From contig JBJMHZ010000009.1 in the NCBI GenBank assembly GCA_045807125.1, positions 133,734 to 197,733 on the forward strand: 64,000 nucleotides of DNA, read 5' to 3'. The translations under genes and the position numbers were made by a program. Below the pieces are notes generated by a model. That model made no database searches and was not told the origin of the DNA. It saw only the letters and a list, made by a program, of their open reading frames with translations. The stretch is from JBJMHZ01 sp045807125. Lineage in GTDB: Bacteria; Actinomycetota; Actinomycetes; JAWWOL01. Position 1 is the first letter of the stretch. The number at the start of each line of letters is the position of its first letter. This document shows, piece by piece, positions 7,354-15,506 of the stretch.

Positions 7354-8820
7354 ATGCCGCTGCCCACCCGACCGATGCTCGCCGCGACGTCGCCGGCCGC
7401 CTCGGCCCGGCTGGCGGAGGGCTTCGCCGCGATCCGCACCGAGCTCGGCGTGCCGACCGGCTTCCCGGCCGACGCGCTGGCCGAGGCAGAGGCCGCGGCG
7501 GCGGCGAGCGGGGACGGGCGCGCGGGCTGGCGCGGGGACGGGCGCACCGACGCGACCGGCATCGGCTTCGTCACCATCGACCCGCCGGGCAGCGTCGACC
7601 TCGACCAGGCGCTGCACGTCGAGCGGCGCACCGGCCAGCCGGGCTACCGGGTGCGGTACGCCATCGCCGACGTGGCGGCGTTCGTCGCGCCGGGCAGCGG
7701 GCTCGACCGCGAGTCGCACGCCCGCGGGGAGACGCTCTACAGCCCCGACCAGCGGACGCCGCTCTACCCGCCGCAGCTGTCCGAGGGCGCCGCGAGCCTG
7801 CTGCCGGACGGCCCGCGCCCGGCGCTGCTGTGGACGATCGACCTCGACGGCGACGGCGAGGTGGACGGCGTCGACGTGCGCCGGGCGGTGGTGCGCAGCC
7901 GGGCGCAGCTCGACTACCCGTCGGTGCAGCGCGACCTCGACGCGGGCACCGCGCCCGAGCCGCTCGCCCTGCTCGCGGAGGTCGGCCGGCTGCGGCAGGC
8001 CCGCGAGCGCGACCGCGGCGGCGTCAGCCTGCCGGTCCCCCAGCAGGAGGTGGACGGCGACGAGCAGTCGGGGTGGCGGCTCGTCTACCGCGCCCCGCTG
8101 CCGGTCGAGGACTGGAACGCCCAGATCTCGCTGCTCACCGGCATGTGCGCGGCCCGCATCATGCTCGACGGCGGGCTGGGGCTGCTGCGCACGCTGCCGC
8201 CGCCGGACCCGGAGCGGGTGGAGTCGCTGCGCCGCTCCGCGCTCGCGCTCGGCATCGACTGGCCGCAGGGCCGCCCGTACGCCGACGTGGTCCGCTCCCT
8301 CGACCCGCGCGAGCCCGCCGCGGCGGCGCTGCTGTCGCTCACCACCACCCTGCTGCGCGGCGCCGGGTACGCGGCCTTCGACGGTGCGCCGCCGGCGGCC
8401 GCGGTGCACAGTGCGGTCGCCGCGCCGTACGCCCACGCGACGGCGCCGCTGCGCCGCCTCGCCGACCGCTACGTCGGCGAGGCCTGCCTCGCCCTGCACG
8501 CCGGTGCGCCGGTCCCCGCATGGGCGCGGGAGACGCTGCCGGCCCTGCCGGCGCAGATGGCGGCGGCCGACGCCAGGTCCCACCGGCTGGACCGGGCGGC
8601 CGTCGACCTCGCCGAGGCGGTCGTCCTCCAGCCCTACGTGGGGCGCGACTTCCCGGCCGTGGTGGTCGAGGCCGACCACCACGGCGGCATCGTCCAGCTG
8701 CGCGACCCGGCGGTGCGGGGGCGCTGCCGCGGCGACGCGCTGCCGCTAGGGCAGGAGGTGCGGGCGCGGCTGGTCAGCGCCGACCCGGCGCAGCGACGCG
8801 TGGAGTTCGCCACCGGCTGA
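7354..8820 (+). CDS. RNB-domain exoribonuclease (short RNase II/R family)
   Basis: The 488-residue protein is mainly one RNB catalytic domain. The metal-binding segment T-I-D-P-P-G-S-V-D-L-D-Q-A lies at about residues 74-86 and carries the spaced aspartates of the family, followed by Y-A-I-A-D-V-A-A-F-V. Near residue 360 it has Y-A-H-A-T-A-P-L-R-R-L-A-D-R-Y, the conserved end of the RNB channel. Full cold-shock and S1 domains are absent, as in the short actinobacterial form. The expected role is 3'-to-5' degradation of single-stranded RNA. Its last 47 nt overlap the convergent membrane-protein gene. Confidence 0.88.
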   Translation: MPLPTRPMLAATSPAASARLAEGFAAIRTELGVPTGFPADALAEAEAAAAASGDGRAGWRGDGRTDATGIGFVTIDPPGSVDLDQALHVERRTGQPGYRVRYAIADVAAFVAPGSGLDRESHARGETLYSPDQRTPLYPPQLSEGAASLLPDGPRPALLWTIDLDGDGEVDGVDVRRAVVRSRAQLDYPSVQRDLDAGTAPEPLALLAEVGRLRQARERDRGGVSLPVPQQEVDGDEQSGWRLVYRAPLPVEDWNAQISLLTGMCAARIMLDGGLGLLRTLPPPDPERVESLRRSALALGIDWPQGRPYADVVRSLDPREPAAAALLSLTTTLLRGAGYAAFDGAPPAAAVHSAVAAPYAHATAPLRRLADRYVGEACLALHAGAPVPAWARETLPALPAQMAAADARSHRLDRAAVDLAEAVVLQPYVGRDFPAVVVEADHHGGIVQLRDPAVRGRCRGDALPLGQEVRARLVSADPAQRRVEFATG

Positions 8821-9574
8821 GCCGCCTGCTGAACCGATCGGTCAGCCACGGCGCCGCGGCGAGGGCGGCGGCGTCGAAGAAGCCGTAGCCGCCGGCGGCC
8901 CCGGACGGCGGGTTGCCGATGGCCACGATGCCGGTGAAGTCGTGCGGCTGCCAGGTCCACGACCCGAGCGAGGTGCCGAGCAGCTCGAGGTAGGTCACGA
9001 TCACGAAGGCGCCGACGAACACGGTCGGCACCCGGCCACGCAGGCAGAACAGCGCGAGGCAGCCGAACCAGAACGCCCCGAGCGCGTCGAGGCGCGGGGC
9101 CAGCGTGAGGCCCCACAGGGCGTACCCCCCGCCGGCCACGAGCGTCGCCGCGACCAGCGCGCGCGCCCGCTCGCGGGCGAACCGGCTGCGCCCGAAGGCG
9201 AGCGCGCCGAGGTAGACGAGGCCGTGCCCAGGCGGCACGAACAGCGGGACGTTGTGCAGCCGGTAGACGTACACGTGCAGCGCACCGGAGAACGTGTACT
9301 CGATCAGCGACGCGAACGCGACCACGACGCCGACCTGCGCCCGCACCCGGCCGGTCTCCCGCGCCAGCAGCCCGGCGAGCACCAGCCAGGTGCCCAGGCC
9401 GAGCAGGCGCTGGCCGGTGATCCCCGCACCGCGGTCGAGCAGCAGCACCCCACCGACCCAGGCGATCACGGTCGCCGTGACGGCGAGGTCGCCACGGTTG
9501 CGCCGCACGGGCGCGGGAACCGCCGGCACGGCTCGGACGTTGACCGGAGCGCCGGCCGGAGCAGTCGCCGTCAC
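8774..9574 (-). CDS. multi-pass membrane protein with conserved V-P-P-G-H-G-L-V-Y segment, function unknown
   Basis: This is a 266-residue integral membrane protein with about seven hydrophobic segments. A distinctive block (E-Y-T-F-S-G-A-L-H-V-Y, then N-V-P-L-F-V-P-P-G-H-G-L-V-Y) lies near residues 93-120, and S-W-T-W-Q-P-H-D-F near 208 looks conserved; the buried His and Glu residues could bind a metal or pigment. The pattern resembles carotenoid-hydratase-like (DUF422) proteins, but I cannot confirm that. The GTG at 9574 was chosen because a TATCGT box lies 7 nt upstream; longer forms would begin in the promoter. It overlaps the RNB gene by 47 nt, tail to tail. Confidence 0.7.
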   Translation of the reverse strand: MTATAPAGAPVNVRAVPAVPAPVRRNRGDLAVTATVIAWVGGVLLLDRGAGITGQRLLGLGTWLVLAGLLARETGRVRAQVGVVVAFASLIEYTFSGALHVYVYRLHNVPLFVPPGHGLVYLGALAFGRSRFARERARALVAATLVAGGGYALWGLTLAPRLDALGAFWFGCLALFCLRGRVPTVFVGAFVIVTYLELLGTSLGSWTWQPHDFTGIVAIGNPPSGAAGGYGFFDAAALAAAPWLTDRFSRRLSRWRTPRVAAPGRR

Positions 9575-9581
9575 CACCCGA

Positions 9582-9587
9582 ACGATA
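9582..9587 (-). promoter_or_regulatory. leaderless -10 box (TATCGT) of the membrane-protein gene
   Basis: On the minus strand TATCGT is followed by 7 nt and GTG at 9574. It lies in the 197-nt gap shared with the LCP gene. Confidence 0.55.
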
Positions 9588-9771
9588 GCCACCTGACCCG
9601 TCGCCCACCCGCCCGAGCCGCAACTGCTCGTGCCGCACCGAGACAGGACGTGAGAGAGCGCTGTCGCCACGTCATCGGGAGCGCGAGAAGGCCCGCCAGG
9701 AGGCGCAGGCACCGCGGCGGTGGTCGCTGCGCCGGCGGATCCTCGTCTGGACCGGCGCGACGCTCGCCGTC

Positions 9772-10824
9772 GTGATCATCGCGGCGACCGCGACGGCGGT
9801 CGCGTACTACCGGCACTTCGACGGCCAGCTCACCCGCGTGCACGGGGTGATCTCGGACGGCGGCACGTCGGAGCTGAAGCGCGCCGACGGCTCGTCGGCC
9901 CCGCTGCCGGCCCCGGCGGCCAACTACCTGATCGTCGGCACCGACTCGCGGACCGGCGCCAACAGCCAGCTCCCGCACACCGGGGGCGCCGCGTGCCAGT
10001 GCGCCGACACGATCATCCTGGTGCACCTCCCCAAGGGCCACGCGAAGGCGATCCTCGTCTCGATCCCCCGCGACTCGTGGGTGACCATCCCGGCGCACGT
10101 GACGAGCGACGGCCGGCACGTGCCGGCCGAGAGCGCGAAGGCCAACGCCGCCCTGTCGTTCGGCGGCCCGGCCCTCATGGTGCGCACCGTCGAGGGGCTC
10201 ACCGGCTTGCACGTCGACCACTACGTGCAGGTCCAGTTCGCCGGCTTCGTGGACATGGTCGACGCCGTCCACGGCATCGACGTGTGCCTCAGCGCACCGA
10301 CCCGCGACCCGCACACCGGCATCGACCTGTCGGCCGGCGTGCACCACCTCGACGGCGCGCACGCCCTGGAGTACGTCCGGCAGCGCCACGGCCTGCCCCA
10401 GGGCGACCTCGACCGGATCAAGCGCCAGCAGGCCGTCATCAAGCAGATGGTCGACAAGGTGCTGCACGCCGGCGTGCTGCTGCACCCCGGGCAGCTCACC
10501 CGCTTCCTCGACATCGTGACCAGGTCGGTGACGGTCGACGACGGGTTGTCCTTCAACGACATGCGCAACCTCGCCGAGACGCTGTCCAGGCTCGACCGCG
10601 CCCACGTGCAGTTCGCCACGACGCCGGTCGCCGACGAGGGCGGCGTGCGCGACGGGCAGAGCGTCGTGCTGCTCGATCAGCCCGCGGTCGACCAGATGTT
10701 CAACGCCGTCGCGAGGGGCTCGCTGCCGGAGCACCAGAAGGCACCGGGCAGCGGATCGTCCTCGCCGAGGGCGTCTGCCTCGCCGCCGACGGTGGCGCGG
10801 TCGGGCGTCACCTGCCTGCGCTGA
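9772..10824 (+). CDS. LytR-CpsA-Psr (LCP) family cell-wall glycopolymer ligase
   Basis: LCP enzymes attach polysaccharides to peptidoglycan on the outer face of the membrane. From the GTG at 9772 the protein has 350 residues, beginning inside a transmembrane helix (I-I-A-A-T-A-T-A-V-A-Y-Y). The LCP domain runs from about residue 50 to 270: L-I-V-G-T-D-S-R, C-A-D-T-I-I-L-V-H, S-I-P-R-D-S-W, and H-A-L-E-Y-V-R-Q-R-H near 200. The start is uncertain. The frame stays open back to 9589 and encodes a basic stretch (R-H-R-E-R-E-K-A-R-Q) that would be a natural cytoplasmic anchor, but it has no ATG, GTG or TTG. A CTG at 9661 or a frameshift near 9650 (GTG in the next frame) could explain this. Confidence 0.82.
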   Translation: MIIAATATAVAYYRHFDGQLTRVHGVISDGGTSELKRADGSSAPLPAPAANYLIVGTDSRTGANSQLPHTGGAACQCADTIILVHLPKGHAKAILVSIPRDSWVTIPAHVTSDGRHVPAESAKANAALSFGGPALMVRTVEGLTGLHVDHYVQVQFAGFVDMVDAVHGIDVCLSAPTRDPHTGIDLSAGVHHLDGAHALEYVRQRHGLPQGDLDRIKRQQAVIKQMVDKVLHAGVLLHPGQLTRFLDIVTRSVTVDDGLSFNDMRNLAETLSRLDRAHVQFATTPVADEGGVRDGQSVVLLDQPAVDQMFNAVARGSLPEHQKAPGSGSSSPRASASPPTVARSGVTCLR

Positions 10825-12010
10825 GCCGCATGGCGGCGTCGAACCGCATCAGCAGCGAGCGCGGCGGCGCGAGATCGACCCCGTCCGGGTTGTCGAGGTA
10901 GCCGGGCGCGCGCCCGGGACGGCCGGTGACGCCGTACTGCCAGACGATGCGATCGGTGCGCGGGTCGATGACGATGACGCGGTGGTTGGCGTCGTCGTTG
11001 GCGAGCACGTCGCCGCCCGGCAGCGGGAGCGCGAGCGACGGCTTGTCGAGGGCGTCCTTGCCGGTGGGCGCGAACCGCCACAGCGCCTTGCCGTGCCGGT
11101 CGAAGACGACGATCTGTCCCGGGTGCCAGTAGTCGACCGTCAGGTAGCGCCCTGGCCGGATCTCGTTGGTGTCGGACGGGTAGTGCACGCCAGGCGGGTG
11201 GGTGGTGAAGCCGACCCGGCCGCCGAGCGAGAGCTCGTCCACCCAGTCGTGGTGGATCTCGGTGATCAGGAAGTGCCCGTTGCTCATCGGGAACGCGCCG
11301 TTGGGGAAGCCGAGCTCGTGCGGCGGCGCATGCTCGCAGATGCCGTTGCCGAAGGCCTTCGACGGCCGGTGCGCCGCCTTCGCGACGAGCAGCAGCCGGC
11401 AGTTCTTGATGTCGGGGATCCACAGCCGGCCATCCGGCAGGACCATCGCGTCGTCGGGGTTCCACAGCCGGTTGGGGCCCGAGCCGTGGACGCCCGGCTT
11501 GCCGTACCGGTAGACGATGCGGTGGCGCGCCACGTCGATGAGAGTGACGACGAAGTCGTCCTCCTGCGTCGCGATGATGTCGCGGCCGTCGTTCGCGAAG
11601 AACGCGTCGTCCGGGATCCGGAACGTCTGGCCGGGCGCCAGGTCGCCAGGGCGGGGGAACTCCCAGCGGATCCGCCCCTGCGGATCGACCACGAGCAGCC
11701 GGTCGTTCAGCTTGTCGGCGATGAGGATCGGCCCCGGCAGCACGGACGGGTCCGAGCCCGGCCGCAGGTGCGGGGCGGACAGGATCGGCTCGAACGGCCC
11801 TGGCGCGTGGCTCGGCGGCGGGCTGGTCGTGGCGCTGGCCGTCGGTCGGCCGGGCGTCGCCGACCGGTCCCCGGGAGTCGCCGAGGATGACGACGGGCGC
11901 GCGGAGCCCCCGGTCGGCTGGGCCGAATCGGTCCCGCCGCTCGCGCTGCAACCCGCGAGGAGGACAGCGGCGGACAGGGCCGCCGCTGCCAGCGCGCGGG
12001 AGCGCCGCAT
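10808..12010 (-). CDS. secreted lipoprotein with beta-propeller (NHL/PQQ-like) repeats
   Basis: The 400-residue protein starts with a lipoprotein signal peptide (M-R-R-S-R, hydrophobic core, L-L-A-G-C with the lipidated Cys at about residue 21). A Ser/Pro/Thr-rich linker to about residue 70 follows. The rest shows repeated strands such as L-N-D-R-L-L-V-V-D-P-Q-G-R-I-R-W-E-F, G-K-A-L-W-R-F and D-R-I-V-W-Q-Y-G, typical of a six- or seven-bladed propeller like those of arylsulfotransferase/NHL proteins. It lies outside the membrane. Its ATG overlaps the esterase stop (TGATG), so it is translationally coupled. Its 3' end overlaps the convergent LCP gene by 17 nt. Confidence 0.78.
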   Translation of the reverse strand: MRRSRALAAAALSAAVLLAGCSASGGTDSAQPTGGSARPSSSSATPGDRSATPGRPTASATTSPPPSHAPGPFEPILSAPHLRPGSDPSVLPGPILIADKLNDRLLVVDPQGRIRWEFPRPGDLAPGQTFRIPDDAFFANDGRDIIATQEDDFVVTLIDVARHRIVYRYGKPGVHGSGPNRLWNPDDAMVLPDGRLWIPDIKNCRLLLVAKAAHRPSKAFGNGICEHAPPHELGFPNGAFPMSNGHFLITEIHHDWVDELSLGGRVGFTTHPPGVHYPSDTNEIRPGRYLTVDYWHPGQIVVFDRHGKALWRFAPTGKDALDKPSLALPLPGGDVLANDDANHRVIVIDPRTDRIVWQYGVTGRPGRAPGYLDNPDGVDLAPPRSLLMRFDAAMRLSAGR

Positions 12011-13083
12011 CACTCCGCGAGCCGCTCGGCGAGGTAGCGGATGGCGAGCGGGTAGCGGTACTCGATCTGGCCGTGCCCCGCGTCGAAGAGCTCGAAGTGG
12101 TAGCCGCTCGCCCCGATCCCGTCGAGCGCCCGGCGGAACGCCTCGGCGCCGAGGTCGAGGAAGTACTCGTCGCTGGTGCCGGCGTCGATCCAGATCGCGC
12201 GCAGGCCCCCGAGCGCCTCGGCGTGGCCGGGGACCATCCGCACCGGATCCCAGGCCAGCCAGCGCTCCCACACCTCGTCGACGATGGCGCCGGTGGCGGT
12301 GTCGAACGGCAGCAGCACCGTGCCGTCGGGGGCGGCCGAGTAGGCGGCCGCGTAGCCGAACGGCTCGGCGAGGACCATGTCCGTCGACCTGCTGCCCGCC
12401 ACCCGCGACCGGAAGTCGGCCCAGAACGCGTCGTACGACCCGTCGTAGTGGTCGCGCAGCGCCCTGGCCGCCGGCGCGAACATCGTGGGGTAGCAGACGT
12501 CGAACAGCGCGTCACCGGCGTGCGTGGCCAGGCCGCCGAACACGTCCGGGCGCAGCATCGGCGTCACCATCGCGCCGTAGCCACCGCTCGACTTGCCGCT
12601 GATGCCGCGGTGCGCCGCGCCTGGCAGCGTCCGGTAGCGCGCGTCGACGTACGGCACGACCTCGTCGCAGAGGTAGGTGTGGTAGGGGCCGGTCGCCGGC
12701 GAGTCGAGGTACTGCGAGCCGCCGTACGAGGTCCACGCGTCGAGGAGGACGACGATGGCCGGCGGCGCGTCCCCCGCGGCGAGCATCGCGTCGAGCAACT
12801 CGGGGAACGTGGGCCGCCAGGCGATCCGGTTGCGCCACATGGGCAGCGTGCCGGTGTAGCCCTGGATGACGTAGATCGAGGGGTACCGGCGGTCGGCGTC
12901 ACGGTCGTAGCCCGGCGGGAGGTAGACCCACAGCGGGCGCCTCGCGGGGTCGCCGAGCGGGTTGTCCCGCAGCGCGGCGCTGTCGATGACCACCTCCTCG
13001 ACGCGCCCGGCCCACTGGTGGCCCCACGGCGCTTCGCCCGTGCCCATCTCGGTGCCTCCCGTCCCCGCCCCCGGCGGGCTCAC
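12010..13083 (-). CDS. esterase-D/Fes-type alpha/beta hydrolase
   Basis: The 357-residue protein belongs to the putative-esterase (S-formylglutathione hydrolase/enterochelin esterase/mycolyltransferase-like) fold. It shows W-V-Y-L-P-P-G-Y near residue 51, I-Y-V-I-Q-G-Y-T-G near 70, the nucleophile elbow S-G-K-S-S-G-G-Y near 155, and a C-terminal F-D-A-G-H-G catalytic His near 337. No signal peptide is evident. It starts with GTG overlapping the stop of the Gfo-like gene by 4 nt (GTGA), and its own stop overlaps the lipoprotein start, so the genes form one operon. The substrate is unknown. Confidence 0.8.
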   Translation of the reverse strand: MSPPGAGTGGTEMGTGEAPWGHQWAGRVEEVVIDSAALRDNPLGDPARRPLWVYLPPGYDRDADRRYPSIYVIQGYTGTLPMWRNRIAWRPTFPELLDAMLAAGDAPPAIVVLLDAWTSYGGSQYLDSPATGPYHTYLCDEVVPYVDARYRTLPGAAHRGISGKSSGGYGAMVTPMLRPDVFGGLATHAGDALFDVCYPTMFAPAARALRDHYDGSYDAFWADFRSRVAGSRSTDMVLAEPFGYAAAYSAAPDGTVLLPFDTATGAIVDEVWERWLAWDPVRMVPGHAEALGGLRAIWIDAGTSDEYFLDLGAEAFRRALDGIGASGYHFELFDAGHGQIEYRYPLAIRYLAERLAE

Positions 13084-14126
13084 GCGGTCTCCACCCAGCG
13101 GGACTCGGCGGCGGACTGCCGCAGGGCCTCCCGCAGCCGGGCGACGACGAACAGGTCACGGAGCGTACCGGGGGCTTGATGGCCGTCGGCCGCGGGCCCG
13201 GCGAGCGCGCCGTCCTCGCCCTCGTCGGCGGCGAGCGCGAGCCGGTGCGCGGTGACGAGCAGGCCGACGTCGGCGGCCTGCGGCGCCGGCCCCACCGGCA
13301 GCCCGTCGTCGTCGGGCGGCCAGGGGACCGGCGCCACGGCGATCGGCCGCCCGTCGTCCCAGCCGACGCGGTCCCCGGTCAGCTCGAGGCGCCCGCCGGG
13401 GAACGAGAGCCGCAGGACCGGGCCGGGCGCCCCGTCGTGCGCGACGAGGACCGTGCTGGCCCGCTCGGTGAGCACCGCCCAGCGCACCTGCGCACCACCC
13501 GGCAGCTCGCGGGCCGGGAGCGCCTGCGGAGCCGCGCAGACCGCCACGACGTCGCCGCACCACGCGGTCACCACGTCGAGCAGCTCCGCCGTGGCCACCG
13601 GGCCGGTCGGCCAGGCCCGGACGGTGATCTGCTGCGGCGCGGGCTCGCCGTCGAGCAGCCGGGTGACGGTCGCCACCGGAACGGTCCAGCGCGCCGCGAA
13701 CCCGACGGCGTGCTCGACGCCGACCTCCTCCGCGGTGTCCAGCGCGTCGCGCAGCAGCGTGCATGGCACGTCGACTGGAGCCGGCAGCAAGGCGTGCAGC
13801 CCGGCCCGCAGGACCGACGGCAGCGCGGGCGAGCCGGCCACGAGGCACGCGGCGTCGAGGGCCGGGTCGAGCAGCAGCTCGGTCAGCTCGACGTAGTTGC
13901 GCTCGACCCCCGCGGTCCGCGCGGCCCAGAGCAGACCGTCGAAGACATCGCCGGGCAGCACGCCGGAGACGTGCCAGCCGCACGCGGTCAGCGCGGCGAC
14001 GAGATCGTCATCGGGCTGGTCGGCCAGGACGGCGATCGTCGGTCGCTGCCCGGGCGGCCGCGAGCCGAGCCGCTCGCGCCGCTCCCGGCGCACCGCGTCC
14101 AGGGCCGAGGGAAGGTTGGCGTCCAC
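13080..14126 (-). CDS. Gfo/Idh/MocA-like putative oxidoreductase, divergent
   Basis: This is a 348-residue protein. The N-terminal part (R-P-T-I-A-V-L-A-D near residue 28, then the start of helix D-D-L-V-A-A-L-T-A-C-G-W) resembles a nucleotide-binding Rossmann fold, and L-D-A-A-C-L-V-A-G-S followed by V-P-C-T-L-L-R recalls the Gfo/Idh/MocA pattern of a proposed cofactor loop followed by E-K-P. The canonical E-K-P and G-x-G-x-x-G motifs are not present, so enzymatic activity is doubtful. The GTG start lies just inside the 22-bp palindrome flank. It is second in the operon led by the FeeM-like gene. Family assignment is tentative. Confidence 0.45.
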   Translation of the reverse strand: MDANLPSALDAVRRERRERLGSRPPGQRPTIAVLADQPDDDLVAALTACGWHVSGVLPGDVFDGLLWAARTAGVERNYVELTELLLDPALDAACLVAGSPALPSVLRAGLHALLPAPVDVPCTLLRDALDTAEEVGVEHAVGFAARWTVPVATVTRLLDGEPAPQQITVRAWPTGPVATAELLDVVTAWCGDVVAVCAAPQALPARELPGGAQVRWAVLTERASTVLVAHDGAPGPVLRLSFPGGRLELTGDRVGWDDGRPIAVAPVPWPPDDDGLPVGPAPQAADVGLLVTAHRLALAADEGEDGALAGPAADGHQAPGTLRDLFVVARLREALRQSAAESRWVETA

Positions 14127-14137
14127 GCCACCATCGT

Positions 14138-14159
14138 GCCCTAGCCGGCCGGCTAGGGC
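14138..14159. repeat. perfect 22-bp palindrome between two minus-strand genes
   Basis: A gap-free 22-bp inverted repeat is centred on CCGGCCGG and flanked by CCTAG/CTAGG arms. It contains the TAG stop of the acyltransferase gene and lies 12 nt upstream of the next start. It could be an operator, an attenuator or a terminator; no T-run follows. Confidence 0.6.
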
Positions 14160-14884
14160 GCGTGCACGACCGATCCGGGGTCGAGGCGCACCGCGGCGAC
14201 CTGCGCCGGCACGGCCAGCCCGGCGGTGAGATCGATGACGGCTGGCTGCGGCATGCCATCGAGGAACCAGGCGGCCACGTCGGGGTGCGTCCGCAGCAGG
14301 CGGGCCGGCAGCGTGTCGAGCTCGAGCCGGCACGGGACCGTGGGCGGCCCGACGTACGGCTGGGCGTCGCCCATCGGCTCGAAGCCGAAGCCGAACGCCC
14401 CGTTGAGCACGTCCAGCAGCCGCGGCGAGACGTTGGCCACCCAGTACCGGTGCTCGTGCCTCGTGAACGCCCGCTGCCACATCTGCCGGTACAGGCCGGC
14501 CGAGACCATGCGCCCGGACGCCGCGACGAGCGACCGGTCGACGGCGAGGGCGGACAGCTCCACCACGTCGCCCGCGTTGACGGCGTCGGCCCAGGCGCGA
14601 TACGGCGGGTGCAGCCGGAAGCGGGTCAGCGTGGGCAGCTCGACCAGCGGGCCGAGGATCTGTCGGCACACGCCGACCACCTGGCCGCCCGGTGCCGCGG
14701 CGACGAAGTACCGGGCGTGCGGGACGTACGGATCGTCGACCATGCCGTCGCGCAGCTCGCCGACGAACCCCCGATCCAGGTAGACGCGCCCCTGCAACCG
14801 GCGGGCGGCGGCGACCAGCGCCGGGTCGTCGGCGAGGCCGAACCACAGCGAGCCGAGGTCGACGGTGTCGTCGACGGTGTCCAT
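14153..14884 (-). CDS. GNAT-fold acyltransferase of the N-acyl amino acid synthase/FeeM-like type
   Basis: The 243-residue protein has the core of FeeM/autoinducer-synthase-like GNAT enzymes: R-V-Y-L-D-R-G-F near residue 32, D-D-P-Y-V-P-H-A-R-Y-F-V-A near 50, and V-V-E-L-S-A-L-A-V-D-R-S near 107, the typical strand before the acyl-donor site. Known members join acyl chains from acyl-ACP or acyl-CoA to amino acids or related amines. No motif identifies the acceptor. It appears to lead a minus-strand set with a Gfo-like protein, an esterase and a lipoprotein. A GGGGG tract 5 nt before the ATG can serve as ribosome-binding site. Confidence 0.6.
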   Translation of the reverse strand: MDTVDDTVDLGSLWFGLADDPALVAAARRLQGRVYLDRGFVGELRDGMVDDPYVPHARYFVAAAPGGQVVGVCRQILGPLVELPTLTRFRLHPPYRAWADAVNAGDVVELSALAVDRSLVAASGRMVSAGLYRQMWQRAFTRHEHRYWVANVSPRLLDVLNGAFGFGFEPMGDAQPYVGPPTVPCRLELDTLPARLLRTHPDVAAWFLDGMPQPAVIDLTAGLAVPAQVAAVRLDPGSVVHAP

Positions 14885-14939
14885 GTGAGCCCCCGATGCC
14901 CCTATCCCGACGAACCGACTACGGGCAGTGTCGTCCTGC

Positions 14940-15506
14940 TCACTCGTTCGCGCCAGCGTTCCGCACGGTTTGCCCCAGCCCGTCGAGGACGGCCACGCCC
15001 GGCAGGCCCGCCAGCGCCGCGCCCGGCAGCACCAGCTTCGAGCGGCGCAGCCCGCTCCCGACGACCACCGCGCCGATCTCCGCGACGGCCGCGTCGACCA
15101 GCACCGGCCAGTCCGCCGGCAGCCCGATCGGCGTGATGCCGCCGAACTCCATGCCGGTCGCCTCGACCGCGACGGCCATGGCGGCGAACGAGCACTTGCG
15201 AGCGTCGAGGTGGCGCCGGACCAGTCCGTTGACGTCGGCCCTCGTGGTCGCGAGCACGACCGCGGCCGCCAAGCCGGTCTCGCTGCCGCGCCTGGCGGCC
15301 AGCACGACGCAGTTGGCCGACACCTCCAGCCCGACGCCGTACCGCGCGCAGAACGCCGCCGTGTCGGCCAGCTCGGGGTCGATCTCGGCGACCTCGACGG
15401 CGCTCGCGGGCACCGGTCCGTCCCAGGCCCGCAGCGCAGTCACGACCGGCTCGGCCAGCAGGTCGGGGCGGTCGAGCGCCGGCTCGGTCCGAAGCGATCC
15501 GATCAC
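14940..15506 (-). CDS. YbaK/EbsC-family aminoacyl-tRNA deacylase-like protein
   Basis: The 188-residue protein has the YbaK/ProX editing-domain layout: K-S/C-like core at A-R-K-C-S-F-A near residue 105, then a G-G-I-T-P-I-G-L segment near 125, the hallmark of the family. These proteins hydrolyse mischarged tRNAs such as Ala- or Cys-tRNA(Pro). The key lysine of YbaK may be the K of R-K-C, but without an alignment the specificity is unknown. The GTG start overlaps the upstream regulator's stop (GTGA), and a TAGCCT box also lies 7 nt upstream of it, so it could be read both from the XRE transcript and from its own leaderless mRNA. Confidence 0.8.
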   Translation of the reverse strand: MIGSLRTEPALDRPDLLAEPVVTALRAWDGPVPASAVEVAEIDPELADTAAFCARYGVGLEVSANCVVLAARRGSETGLAAAVVLATTRADVNGLVRRHLDARKCSFAAMAVAVEATGMEFGGITPIGLPADWPVLVDAAVAEIGAVVVGSGLRRSKLVLPGAALAGLPGVAVLDGLGQTVRNAGANE

